From: Clostridium sp. CAG:609
GTDB taxonomy: Bacteria > Bacillota_I > Bacilli_A > RF39 > UBA660
Assembly: GCA_000438075.1 (NCBI GenBank)
Contig: FR903518.1
Span: 1 to 7,039, forward strand
Direction of reading: 5' to 3'
Length of the DNA: 7,039 nt
Part shown: positions 1-6,716 of the stretch, one piece after another
How the letters are laid out: every line of letters begins with the position of its first letter
How positions within the stretch are numbered: position 1 is the first letter of the stretch
The notes under the pieces: model-generated
The model's database searches: none
Seen by the model: only the letters and a program-made list of their open reading frames with translations
What the model was told of the DNA's origin: nothing
Made by a program: the position numbers and the translations under genes

Positions 1-2
1 CA

Positions 3-36
3 AAAGACTATACTAAAATGTCATGGTATAGTCTTT
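3..36 (-). terminator. Intrinsic terminator of the FemAB-family gene
   Basis: An 11-bp perfect stem (AAAGACTATAC at 3-13 pairs with GTATAGTCTTT at 26-36) encloses a 12-nt loop. It begins 3 nt past the TAA stop of the minus-strand gene. Read on the minus strand, the distal arm ends in a short T run (CTTTT) at the window edge, so the full U-tract may be cut off. Its position directly after the stop and the perfect pairing support a terminator. The shortness of the visible T run is the main reservation. Confidence 0.75.
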
Positions 37-39
37 ATT

Positions 40-1260
40 TTATTTATTAAATTCTTTAGCTAATGCACCACTTTTAAGTAATTTATCATATAATTTTTCA
101 TTAATTACTAAATCAAATTCCCCAATATATTCATAAACATCTGGATTAAATCCCATTTTAAATCTATTTAAACCATAATAATATCCATCTTTACTTAAGT
201 CTCCGGTAATTCCATTTAAATCAATATATTTATAATTCTTACTATAATATTTAATTAAAGCATAATATAGAAAATAATTCGGTGAATATCTTCCCATTGA
301 TTTATCAAAACCACTTATTTCAATGATAACTCTATTTTGATATTTAATAACTAAAGCTCCCGCTAAGTAAGTTTCGGTATTTGTATTTAAATATTTACTA
401 GCTTCTGCAATATCATTTTTATATGAAAGCAAAGTCTTATCTGAATTCATTTTACTATTTATAACATTACTATTGTTATTTGAAAGTAATTTATTATTTA
501 AATAGTTATTTATTCTAGCTTCATTATTATAAGCATTGGTTGAATTGATTAAAAATGTTTTATAATCAACTCTAACTAGTAATAAATCAACATCAGCAGT
601 TTTACTAAATACATTATAAAAATCATTATAATAATATTCATCTTTTTTAATCTTATTTTTTATAAATTCATAAAAGATATTAAGTTTATTATGATCACAC
701 TTTTCAAGTACTAATCCTTTTCTTAATCCTTTTTTTATTTTATTTCTAGTATTCTTATTTAACTTATTAACATCAAATTCATCTAAATTTATAATTGCAT
801 TAACACGTGGGAGTAAAGATTCAAAATTCATATTATCCTTTAACTTTTTATAACCACACCTAATTAAGTTATCAACAATTCTGTAATTTTCATTGTATTC
901 AAAGTTCATAGTCTTTTTATTTAACTTAGCTATCGCTATTTCAGGATTAATCTTTATAAATACAAAATTTTTCTTTTCATAAAAATCCTTTATTTTCTTA
1001 GTAAAGTCTTCAAGTAAAAAAGTATTTGAATAATCAATTAAAAAACCACGCGGAGAATATCCATAATAGTACCCACCAATTTTTTTATAAAGAATAAGGG
1101 CAGCTCCAACAATTTCATCTCCTCCATAAGAGATAAATTCATAGTCGTAACCTTCTTCAGCTTTAATCATCGCATAATTAATTGATTCATGAAAATTCCC
1201 AATAAAATGAGAACTAACAAAATCTTTAAATTCAGCGATTGATATTTCTTTTATATTCAT
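40..1260 (-). CDS. FemA/FemX (FemAB) family peptidoglycan bridge aminoacyltransferase
   Basis: A 406-residue protein of the FemAB family, cytoplasmic enzymes that move an amino acid from aminoacyl-tRNA onto the lysine side chain of lipid II (or its UDP precursor) to start or extend the peptidoglycan cross-bridge. Family hallmarks are visible: an N-terminal acetyltransferase-like half with YGYSPRGFLIDYS (66-78), LPRVNAIINLDE (150-161), the basic helix NKNTRNKIKKGLRKG (168-182), and a C-terminal half ending in YYYGLNRFKMGF (360-371) and EYIGEFDLVI (377-386). Residues about 240-292 form an Asn-rich helical insert, where FemA has its coiled-coil hairpin. Length matches FemA (about 420). ATG at 1260 is chosen over an in-frame TTG at 1323 because AGGGGAGG lies 7 nt upstream, and the longer form would run through the promoter. 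The amino acid transferred cannot be predicted. It is monocistronic, with its own promoter and terminator, and it implies a walled cell. Confidence 0.9.
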   Translation of the reverse strand: MNIKEISIAEFKDFVSSHFIGNFHESINYAMIKAEEGYDYEFISYGGDEIVGAALILYKKIGGYYYGYSPRGFLIDYSNTFLLEDFTKKIKDFYEKKNFVFIKINPEIAIAKLNKKTMNFEYNENYRIVDNLIRCGYKKLKDNMNFESLLPRVNAIINLDEFDVNKLNKNTRNKIKKGLRKGLVLEKCDHNKLNIFYEFIKNKIKKDEYYYNDFYNVFSKTADVDLLLVRVDYKTFLINSTNAYNNEARINNYLNNKLLSNNNSNVINSKMNSDKTLLSYKNDIAEASKYLNTNTETYLAGALVIKYQNRVIIEISGFDKSMGRYSPNYFLYYALIKYYSKNYKYIDLNGITGDLSKDGYYYGLNRFKMGFNPDVYEYIGEFDLVINEKLYDKLLKSGALAKEFNK

Positions 1261-1267
1261 GGTTAAA

Positions 1268-1275
1268 CCTCCCCT
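1268..1275 (-). promoter_or_regulatory. Ribosome binding site fixing the FemAB gene start
   Basis: On the minus strand AGGGGAGG sits 7 nt before the ATG at 1260. It closely resembles the consensus AAGGAGG and rules out the upstream TTG at 1323, which has no comparable site. Confidence 0.85.
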
Positions 1276-1287
1276 AAGTAAGACAAC

Positions 1288-1316
1288 ATTATACCATAAT
1301 TTGACTGAAAAATCAA
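1288..1316 (-). promoter_or_regulatory. Promoter of the FemAB-family gene
   Basis: On the minus strand a -35 TTGATT (1316-1311) is followed after 17 nt by a perfect -10 TATAAT (1293-1288), preceded by TGG, which makes an extended -10. Transcription would start near 1281, giving a leader of about 21 nt containing the ribosome binding site. This fits a vegetative (sigma-A type) promoter. Confidence 0.8.
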
Positions 1317-1323
1317 AAAACAA

Positions 1324-1353
1324 TTGACTTAAAAGATAATCTTTTTGTATAAT
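1324..1353 (+). promoter_or_regulatory. Promoter of the DUF308 membrane protein gene
   Basis: A -35 TTGACT (1324-1329) and a perfect -10 TATAAT (1348-1353) are separated by 18 nt. The predicted start, around 1360, falls on or next to the AGGAG ribosome binding site at 1360-1364, so the leader would be only about 14 nt. The -35 box lies 7 bp from that of the divergent FemAB promoter. Confidence 0.8.
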
Positions 1354-1373
1354 ATAAGTAGGAGTGATAAAAT

Positions 1374-1952
1374 ATGGCGTCAGGATTTAAAAATAGTATT
1401 GAAAATATGTACAAAAGAATGATTATTTATTCATTATTAACAGCATTATTAACAATCATAATGGGTATTGTATTACTATTATTACCAAATGCAACAAATA
1501 AAGTAGTTGGTATAATTGTTGGAATCATTTTCTTAATCGAAGGAATAAATTCCGTATACAAATATTTTCATCGTGAAGGAGCAAAGTTATATAACTTAAA
1601 TCTGATATTTGGTGTTTTATATGCCTTACTTGGTGTAGTAATAATTCTTTATCCATTCACAGTAGTAGAATTTGTAACAGTTTGCTTGGGAATTTACATG
1701 ATTATTAATGGTGCAAGTAAAGTAAACTATGCATTATGGTTAAAAAGAGGAAACGAAGAATCTTGGCTAATAACATTAGCAACAGGAATTCTTATAGCAA
1801 TAGTTGGTATCTTAGTAATATTTAATCCATTTGCAAGTTTAACATTAACTAAACTAGCCGGAGCATTCTTAATAATAACTGGTATCCTTGATTTTATGGA
1901 CACAATACTATTTAGAAACCGTAGCAAAGAAATAATGGAAATATTCTGGTAA
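1374..1952 (+). CDS. DUF308/HdeD-family six-helix membrane protein
   Basis: A 192-residue integral membrane protein with six hydrophobic segments, at about 17-38, 44-65, 75-94, 97-121, 131-150 and 159-180. It matches the DUF308/HdeD family. E. coli HdeD is linked to acid resistance, but the biochemical role of the family is not settled, so no specific function is assigned. Three helix pairs repeat about 57 residues apart. Each carries a G...P turn (MGIVLLLLP ending at 38, LGVVIILYP ending at 94, VGILVIFNP ending at 152), followed by a helix of the pattern G-x-hydrophobic-I-x-x-G (GIIFLIEG, GIYMIING, GAFLIITG). The N-terminus is short and there is no cleavable signal peptide. The ATG start has AGGAG 9 nt upstream. 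It is monocistronic, between its own promoter and a strong terminator, and divergent from the FemAB gene. A shared envelope or stress role with that gene is only a guess. Confidence 0.87.
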   Translation: MASGFKNSIENMYKRMIIYSLLTALLTIIMGIVLLLLPNATNKVVGIIVGIIFLIEGINSVYKYFHREGAKLYNLNLIFGVLYALLGVVIILYPFTVVEFVTVCLGIYMIINGASKVNYALWLKRGNEESWLITLATGILIAIVGILVIFNPFASLTLTKLAGAFLIITGILDFMDTILFRNRSKEIMEIFW

Positions 1953-1961
1953 AATAAAGTA

Positions 1962-1999
1962 AAATAAAAAGTAAAACTTCGTCGTTTTGCTTTTTATTT
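1962..1999 (+). terminator. Intrinsic terminator after the DUF308 gene
   Basis: AAATAAAAAGTAAAAC (1962-1977) pairs with GTTTTGCTTTTTATTT (1984-1999), giving 16 bp with one G-T wobble around the 6-nt loop TTCGTC. The right arm supplies the T-rich tail (TTTTTATTT). It starts 9 nt after the stop codon and ends just before the eno promoter. Confidence 0.88.
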
Positions 2000-2010
2000 G
2001 TCCCAAGTTT

Positions 2011-2019
2011 TGGTATACT
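2011..2019 (+). promoter_or_regulatory. Extended -10 promoter of eno
   Basis: TGGTATACT is an extended -10 element (TGn followed by TATACT at 2014-2019). At the normal spacing upstream there is only TTTTTA (1991-1996), inside the DUF308 terminator arm, so the -35 is weak and the extended -10 probably carries the promoter. Transcription would start near 2025-2027. The site is inferred from sequence alone. Confidence 0.6.
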
Positions 2020-2042
2020 ATATATAGAAAGAAGGGATAAGT

Positions 2043-3275
2043 GTGTTAATAAAAGATATTCATGCTAGAGAAATACTAGATAGTAGAGGAAATCCTACAG
2101 TTGAAGTTGATATGACGCTTGATAATGGAATAACTAAAACAGCATCAGTACCAAGTGGTGCATCAACTGGTTCAAGGGAAGCTCTAGAACTTAGAGATAA
2201 AGATCCAAATAGATATGAAGGAAAAGGAGTTTTAAAAGCAGTTAGTAATGTTAACAACATTATAAGACCAGCTTTAATAGGTAAAAAGTGTGACCAATTA
2301 TTTGTTGATAACTTACTTATTTCCTTAGATGGAACAGAAAATAAAAGTAACCTAGGAGCAAATGCTACTTTAGCAGTTTCTCTTGCTTGTCTAAAATGTT
2401 TAGCAGAAGCGAATAACAAAGAATTATATGAATATGTTTCTAATCGTAGTGTATCTGTTCCAATACCAATGATTAATATTATCAATGGCGGAGCTCATGC
2501 AGTTAACAACATAGATATTCAAGAATTTATGATTATGCCTGTTATGAAAACTATTAAAGAACGTATCAGAGCAGCATCTGAAGTATTTCATACATTAAAA
2601 AAATTACTTTCAATAAATAACTATGCAGTAGGTGTAGGTGACGAAGGTGGATTTGCCCCAAACTTAGAAAATAATCAAATGGCTCTAGATTTTATCATGG
2701 AAGCTATAAAAAAAGCTGGATATAAACCTGGTGTTGATATATTTATTGCTTTAGATATTGCAGCAAGTGAACTATATAATAAAGATGCTAAAACATATAA
2801 ACTAGATAATAAAGAATTATCAACAGATGAATTAATGAAATACTATATTGAATTAATAAATAATTATCCAATACTAAGTATCGAAGACCCATTTTATGAA
2901 AATGATTTTGATGCACTTGCAAAATTTACTAAATTAGTAAATAACAGAATCATGGTTGTGGGAGATGACTACTTTGTAACAAATGAATTATACTTACAAA
3001 AAGGTATTGACATGAAAGCAGGTAATGCCATTCTTTTAAAAGCAAATCAAATTGGTACAATAACTGAAATGACTAAAACAGTAATGCTTGCTAAAAAGAA
3101 TAATTATAAAACAATAATATCTCATCGTAGTGGTGAAACCGAAGATACATTTATTGCAGATTTAGCAGTAGGTATGGCAATTCCATTTATAAAAACCGGA
3201 TCTATGTGTCGTGGTGAACGTATAGCAAAATACAATAGATTGTTAAGAATTGAAGAAAAGTTAAAAAGAGACTAG
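2043..3275 (+). CDS. eno: Enolase (phosphopyruvate hydratase)
   Basis: Cytoplasmic glycolytic enzyme that interconverts 2-phosphoglycerate and phosphoenolpyruvate with Mg2+. All family landmarks are present: ILDSRGNPTVEV (11-22), the substrate loop PSGASTGSREALELRD (37-52), NGGAHA with His152, QEFMIMP with Glu161, GDEGGFAP with the catalytic Glu201, metal ligands Asp238 (ALDIAASE), Glu281 (SIEDP) and Asp308 (VGDD), catalytic Lys333 (KANQIG), SHRSGETEDT (360-369) and Lys384 in IKTGS. At 410 residues it is slightly shorter than the usual 430, mainly because the C-terminus stops soon after RIEEKL. Oddities are Val154, where most bacterial enolases have Asp (GGxHADNN), and MCRGER after IKTGS in place of the common LSRSDR. 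The start is GTG, supported by GAAGGG 6 nt upstream and by alignment of the N-terminus with the family. It is followed closely by nifJ in the same direction. Confidence 0.98.
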   Translation: MLIKDIHAREILDSRGNPTVEVDMTLDNGITKTASVPSGASTGSREALELRDKDPNRYEGKGVLKAVSNVNNIIRPALIGKKCDQLFVDNLLISLDGTENKSNLGANATLAVSLACLKCLAEANNKELYEYVSNRSVSVPIPMINIINGGAHAVNNIDIQEFMIMPVMKTIKERIRAASEVFHTLKKLLSINNYAVGVGDEGGFAPNLENNQMALDFIMEAIKKAGYKPGVDIFIALDIAASELYNKDAKTYKLDNKELSTDELMKYYIELINNYPILSIEDPFYENDFDALAKFTKLVNNRIMVVGDDYFVTNELYLQKGIDMKAGNAILLKANQIGTITEMTKTVMLAKKNNYKTIISHRSGETEDTFIADLAVGMAIPFIKTGSMCRGERIAKYNRLLRIEEKLKRD

Positions 3276-3291
3276 TTATTTAGTCTTTTTT
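3264..3291 (+). terminator. Hairpin overlapping the eno stop codon (terminator or attenuator)
   Basis: AGACTA (3269-3274) pairs with TAGTCT (3281-3286) around the loop GTTATT. A-rich bases upstream (3264-3268) pair with the T run downstream (3287-3291), for 11 bp including one G-T wobble. The stem is followed by more T-rich sequence. The left arm lies within the last eno codons and the stop codon. The core has little GC, so termination may be incomplete, allowing read-through into nifJ 27 nt further on. Confidence 0.65.
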
Positions 3292-3305
3292 ATTTTATAA
3301 TAATA

Positions 3306-3313
3306 GTGGTGAT
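3306..3313 (+). promoter_or_regulatory. Ribosome binding site fixing the nifJ start
   Basis: GTGGTGAT matches the 3' half of the ideal AGGAGGTGAT sequence and ends 4 nt before the ATG at 3318. The in-frame GTG codons at 3306 and 3309 are part of this site, so they are unlikely to be starts. The family N-terminus (M-K-x-x-D-G-N) also begins at the ATG. Confidence 0.75.
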
Positions 3314-3317
3314 AAAA

Positions 3318-6300
3318 ATGAAAATAATAACAGATGGAAATGGTGCATGTAGTAAAGTTGCATATTACTTTAGTGAAGTATGCAGTATTTATCCGATTAC
3401 ACCATCTAGCCCAATGGCATCAAATATTGATAAATTAACAAGTACAAACCTACTTAATATCTTTAATGATAAACCTAAAGTATTAGAAATGGAATCAGAA
3501 GCTGGAGCTGCTGGTGCTATGCATGGTGCTTTATTATCAGGTTCACTAGCATCAACTTTTACAGCAAGCCAAGGACTACTTTTAATGATACCAAACATGT
3601 ATAAAATAGCGGGGGAAATGTTACCTGCAGTAATACATGTAGCATCACGTAGTCTAGCAACTCATGCTTTATCTATATTCGGAGATCATCAAGATATCTA
3701 TGCAACTCGTGCAACTGGTTTTTGTATTTTAGCATCATCTAATGTTTTTGATAGCCAAAACCTTGCTGCAGTGGCTCACCTTTCCGCAATCGAAGGAAGC
3801 TTACCATTTATTCATTTTTTTGATGGATTTAGAACAAGTCATGAACTTAATACTATCGAAGAATTACCTGAAGATAAATTATTGACTTTAGTAAATCATA
3901 AAAAAATAAATGAATTTAAAGATAGATGCTTAAATGTTGGTAAAACATATCAATATGGTATGGCCCAAAATGAAGATATCTATTTTCAAATAATGGAATC
4001 TCGTAATAAATATTATGATATGATGCCTGATATAGTAAATGAATACATGCAAAAAATAAATAAAATAATGAATACATCTTATAAACCATTTAACTATTAT
4101 GGAAGTAAAACAGCTAAAAATGTAATTGTTGCAATGGGTAGTGTAACTGATACAATAAAAGAAGTTGTAGATAAACTAGATAATGTTGGTTTAATTACAG
4201 TTCACTTATATCGTCCATTTAGCAAAAAATATTTTTTAGATTGCTTACCTGATACAGTAAAAAATATCGCTGTATTAGATCGAACTAAAGAAGCAGGTTC
4301 CACCGGAGAACCATTATACTTAGATGTATGTAGTATTCTTCAAGATAAAGATATCAAAGTTTACGGAGGAAGATATGGTTTATCAAGTAAAAATACAACA
4401 CCAGATGAAATTTATAGTGTATATAAAATGCTTGATGAAAATCCACATCATAACTTTACAATTGGAATAAATGATGATGTAACAAATCTTTCTTTAAAAC
4501 CAAGTCATATTGAAATAAAAAATGAAGCTAAAGAAATAAAAATAGTTGGTTTTGGAAGTGATGGAATGGTAAGTGCTTCGAAAGACTTATTAAAAATCCT
4601 TCATTCAAGTAAAGATTTATATGTTCAAGGATATTTTGAATATGATTCAAAGAAAAGTGGAGGTGTTACAATATCTCACTTAAGATATGATAATAAAAAT
4701 ATTAATAAACCATATTATGTAACAGAACCACAAATCGTCGTAGTTACCAAAGATATATATTTTAGAATGTTTGATATAATTAATAATATTAAAGAAAATG
4801 GAATCTTACTTATTAACACAATAAAAAATGAAGCTGAGTTAAAAAAGTTATTACCAAGTAAAGTTAAGAACATAATTTATAACAAAAATATTAAAGTATA
4901 TTATATAGATGCTGAAAATATCGCAGCTAATAACAAGATAAATGGTAAGATTAGTAAAATAATGGAAGTATTAATACTTAATTTATTAAATGTTTTAAAT
5001 GCCACAAAAATTCTTGAAGAATCAATAGAAAAAACATTTAAAACAAAAGGAGAAGACATAGTTAATAACAATATTAAAGCTATACATGAATCTCTTGATA
5101 ATTTAAAAGAACTTAATATAACAGAAAATTGTGATGAAACAATAAAAATTGTTGATAACAATGTTATTAACTTAATAAATGAAAGAAAGGGTAATGAAAT
5201 ACCTGTATCTATGTTACTTGATTATAGATATGGAAGATTCCCTGGGGCAACAACAAAAGACGAAAAAAGAAGTATATCAAATGTTGTACCAACTTGGTTA
5301 AAAGAAAATTGTATAGAATGTGGAATGTGTGTTTTATCTTGCCCACATGCTGTAATCAGAGCTATATCAAATGAAACTGAAATAGATGGAATACCATTCA
5401 TTGGTAAAGATGGATTAATGTATTCAATAAAAATAAGTGAAAAAGATTGTACAGGTTGTGGTGTATGTGTTAGTGTTTGTCCAGGTAAAATGGGTAATAA
5501 AGCCTTAAAGATGGTTGAAAAACAAAAAAAAATTGGAATTGATTTTGATAAATACAAAATAATTAATCCATTACCAAAGACTACTATAAAAGGAGTTGCT
5601 TTAGAAAAGCCGTTATTTGCTTTTTCCGGAGCATGTGCTGGTTGTGGAGAAACGCCTTATATCAAGTTATTAACCCAAATATTCGGAGAAAAATTAGTTA
5701 TTGCCAATGCAACAGGTTGTTCAAGTATCTACGGAGGTTCAACTCCATCAACACCTTATTCTATTCCATGGGCAAATTCTCTATTTGAAGATAATGCTGA
5801 ATTTGCTTTAGGTATTCACATATCTTATGAACAAAAAAGAAAGAGAATTAAACATATTATGGAAAGTGCAATAGAATCTGTTGATAATGAAACTAAGGAA
5901 TTATTTAAGAATTGGCTAGAAAATATAAATGATTTTAATATAACTAACAAAATAAAAAAAGAGTTATCAACAAAATTATTACCAAATGAATTAAGAGATT
6001 TACTTGATTATGTACCTGCTAGAACAGTCTGGGCAATCGGTGGTGATGGCTGGGCTTATGACATTGGTTATGGTGGACTTGATCATGTTCTTCATTCTAA
6101 TGAAAATGTCAAAGTATTAGTTTTAGATACTGAAGTTTATTCAAATACTGGTGGTCAAGCAAGTAAATCAACTAAAAAAGGTGCAGTGGCAGAATTTGCT
6201 AACTTTGGTAAAAAAACTATTAAAAAAGATTTATTTAAAATTGCATCATGCATACCTAATTGTTATGTTGCAAGTATTTCTCTCGGAGCAAATATGATGC

Positions 6301-6647
6301 AAGCAATCAAAGCCTTCAACGAAGCTGAAGCTCACAATGGACCTGCAATAATTATTGCATATTCTCCATGTATTGAACATGGTATTAAAACAGGTATGTC
6401 TACATCAAGTATCGAAGAAAAATTAGCAGTTGAATGTGGTTACACAATATTGATGAGACACGATAAAGAAACAATTATTGATTCTAAAGAACCAGATTTT
6501 TCAAAGTATGAAAGTTTCTTAGATAATGAAGTAAGATTTAATGCCTTAAAAATTAAAGATAAAGATTTAGCTAAAGAATTATTAGAAGACCAAAAAGAAA
6601 ATGCTATGAAGCGTTTCGAGTATTATAAAAGAATAAGTAAAAAGTAG
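3318..6647 (+). CDS. nifJ: Pyruvate:ferredoxin (flavodoxin) oxidoreductase, single-chain
   Basis: Cytoplasmic, oxygen-sensitive iron-sulfur/thiamine-diphosphate enzyme: pyruvate + CoA + oxidised ferredoxin gives acetyl-CoA + CO2 + reduced ferredoxin. The 1109-residue chain has the full domain order. The N-terminal pyrimidine-binding domain (about 1-230) has YPITPSSP with Thr28, EMESEAGAAGA with Glu61, ASRS with Arg111 and IFGDHQD. Next come a transketolase-C-like domain (about 250-370, with VHLYRPF and GEPLYLDV), the gamma domain (about 405-600) and the TTKDEKR linker. The two ferredoxin clusters are C665/C668/C671/C675 and C711/C714/C717/C721. The C-terminal TPP domain has GACAGCGE (C773, C776), ATGCSS (C801), GGDGWAYD (908-915), NTGGQASKS (943-951) and C1018, the fourth ligand of the proximal cluster. 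All twelve cluster cysteines are therefore present. It is shorter than typical PFORs (about 1170-1200). Part of the gamma domain diverges (VVVTKD where many have ACHN). It lies 42 nt after eno and is probably at least partly co-transcribed. Confidence 0.98.
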   Translation: MKIITDGNGACSKVAYYFSEVCSIYPITPSSPMASNIDKLTSTNLLNIFNDKPKVLEMESEAGAAGAMHGALLSGSLASTFTASQGLLLMIPNMYKIAGEMLPAVIHVASRSLATHALSIFGDHQDIYATRATGFCILASSNVFDSQNLAAVAHLSAIEGSLPFIHFFDGFRTSHELNTIEELPEDKLLTLVNHKKINEFKDRCLNVGKTYQYGMAQNEDIYFQIMESRNKYYDMMPDIVNEYMQKINKIMNTSYKPFNYYGSKTAKNVIVAMGSVTDTIKEVVDKLDNVGLITVHLYRPFSKKYFLDCLPDTVKNIAVLDRTKEAGSTGEPLYLDVCSILQDKDIKVYGGRYGLSSKNTTPDEIYSVYKMLDENPHHNFTIGINDDVTNLSLKPSHIEIKNEAKEIKIVGFGSDGMVSASKDLLKILHSSKDLYVQGYFEYDSKKSGGVTISHLRYDNKNINKPYYVTEPQIVVVTKDIYFRMFDIINNIKENGILLINTIKNEAELKKLLPSKVKNIIYNKNIKVYYIDAENIAANNKINGKISKIMEVLILNLLNVLNATKILEESIEKTFKTKGEDIVNNNIKAIHESLDNLKELNITENCDETIKIVDNNVINLINERKGNEIPVSMLLDYRYGRFPGATTKDEKRSISNVVPTWLKENCIECGMCVLSCPHAVIRAISNETEIDGIPFIGKDGLMYSIKISEKDCTGCGVCVSVCPGKMGNKALKMVEKQKKIGIDFDKYKIINPLPKTTIKGVALEKPLFAFSGACAGCGETPYIKLLTQIFGEKLVIANATGCSSIYGGSTPSTPYSIPWANSLFEDNAEFALGIHISYEQKRKRIKHIMESAIESVDNETKELFKNWLENINDFNITNKIKKELSTKLLPNELRDLLDYVPARTVWAIGGDGWAYDIGYGGLDHVLHSNENVKVLVLDTEVYSNTGGQASKSTKKGAVAEFANFGKKTIKKDLFKIASCIPNCYVASISLGANMMQAIKAFNEAEAHNGPAIIIAYSPCIEHGIKTGMSTSSIEEKLAVECGYTILMRHDKETIIDSKEPDFSKYESFLDNEVRFNALKIKDKDLAKELLEDQKENAMKRFEYYKRISKK

Positions 6648-6684
6648 GGAAGAATAAAATAAAAGTAATATATTCCTAACCTTA

Positions 6685-6716
6685 AAGAAGTAAGTACTTA
6701 ATTGTACTTATTTTTT
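6685..6716 (+). terminator. Intrinsic terminator of nifJ
   Basis: TAAGTAC (6691-6697) pairs with GTACTTA (6704-6710) around the loop TTAATT. This is followed directly by TTTTTT (6711-6716), which can also extend the stem with the AAGAAG before it. It lies 38-69 nt after the nifJ stop. On the opposite strand the T run is short, so it acts mainly on nifJ. Its right edge meets the end of the minus-strand ATPase remnant. Confidence 0.85.

Noticed and set aside
1261..1323. Longer FemAB reading from an in-frame TTG at 1323
   Set aside because: It would add 21 residues without family similarity, overlap the promoter, and ignore the strong ribosome binding site before the ATG at 1260.
1727..1927. 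66-residue minus-strand frame inside the DUF308 gene
   Set aside because: It is antisense to a well-supported membrane protein and has no start signals.
2060..2485. 141-residue open frame on the minus strand inside eno
   Set aside because: It is antisense to a strongly conserved gene, its translation resembles no known family, and it has no clear ribosome binding site. It is a shadow of eno codon usage.
3273..3301. Independent sigma-A promoter for nifJ (TATAAT at 3296-3301)
   Set aside because: The -10 is perfect, but the best -35 at proper spacing (TAGTTA) is poor, and such hexamers arise easily in AT-rich DNA. It was kept only as an alternative in a finding.
3306..3317. GTG starts for nifJ at 3306 or 3309
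   Set aside because: These bases form the ribosome binding site, and PFOR proteins begin at the position of the ATG at 3318.
5222..5557. 111-residue open frame on the minus strand across the PFOR iron-sulfur region
   Set aside because: It is a shadow of the Cys/Gly codons of the ferredoxin domain, with no independent signals.
6645..6680. Possible hairpin between TAGGGAA after nifJ and TTCCTA at 6672-6677
   Set aside because: It needs bulges, and there is no T tract. The better terminator follows at 6685-6716.
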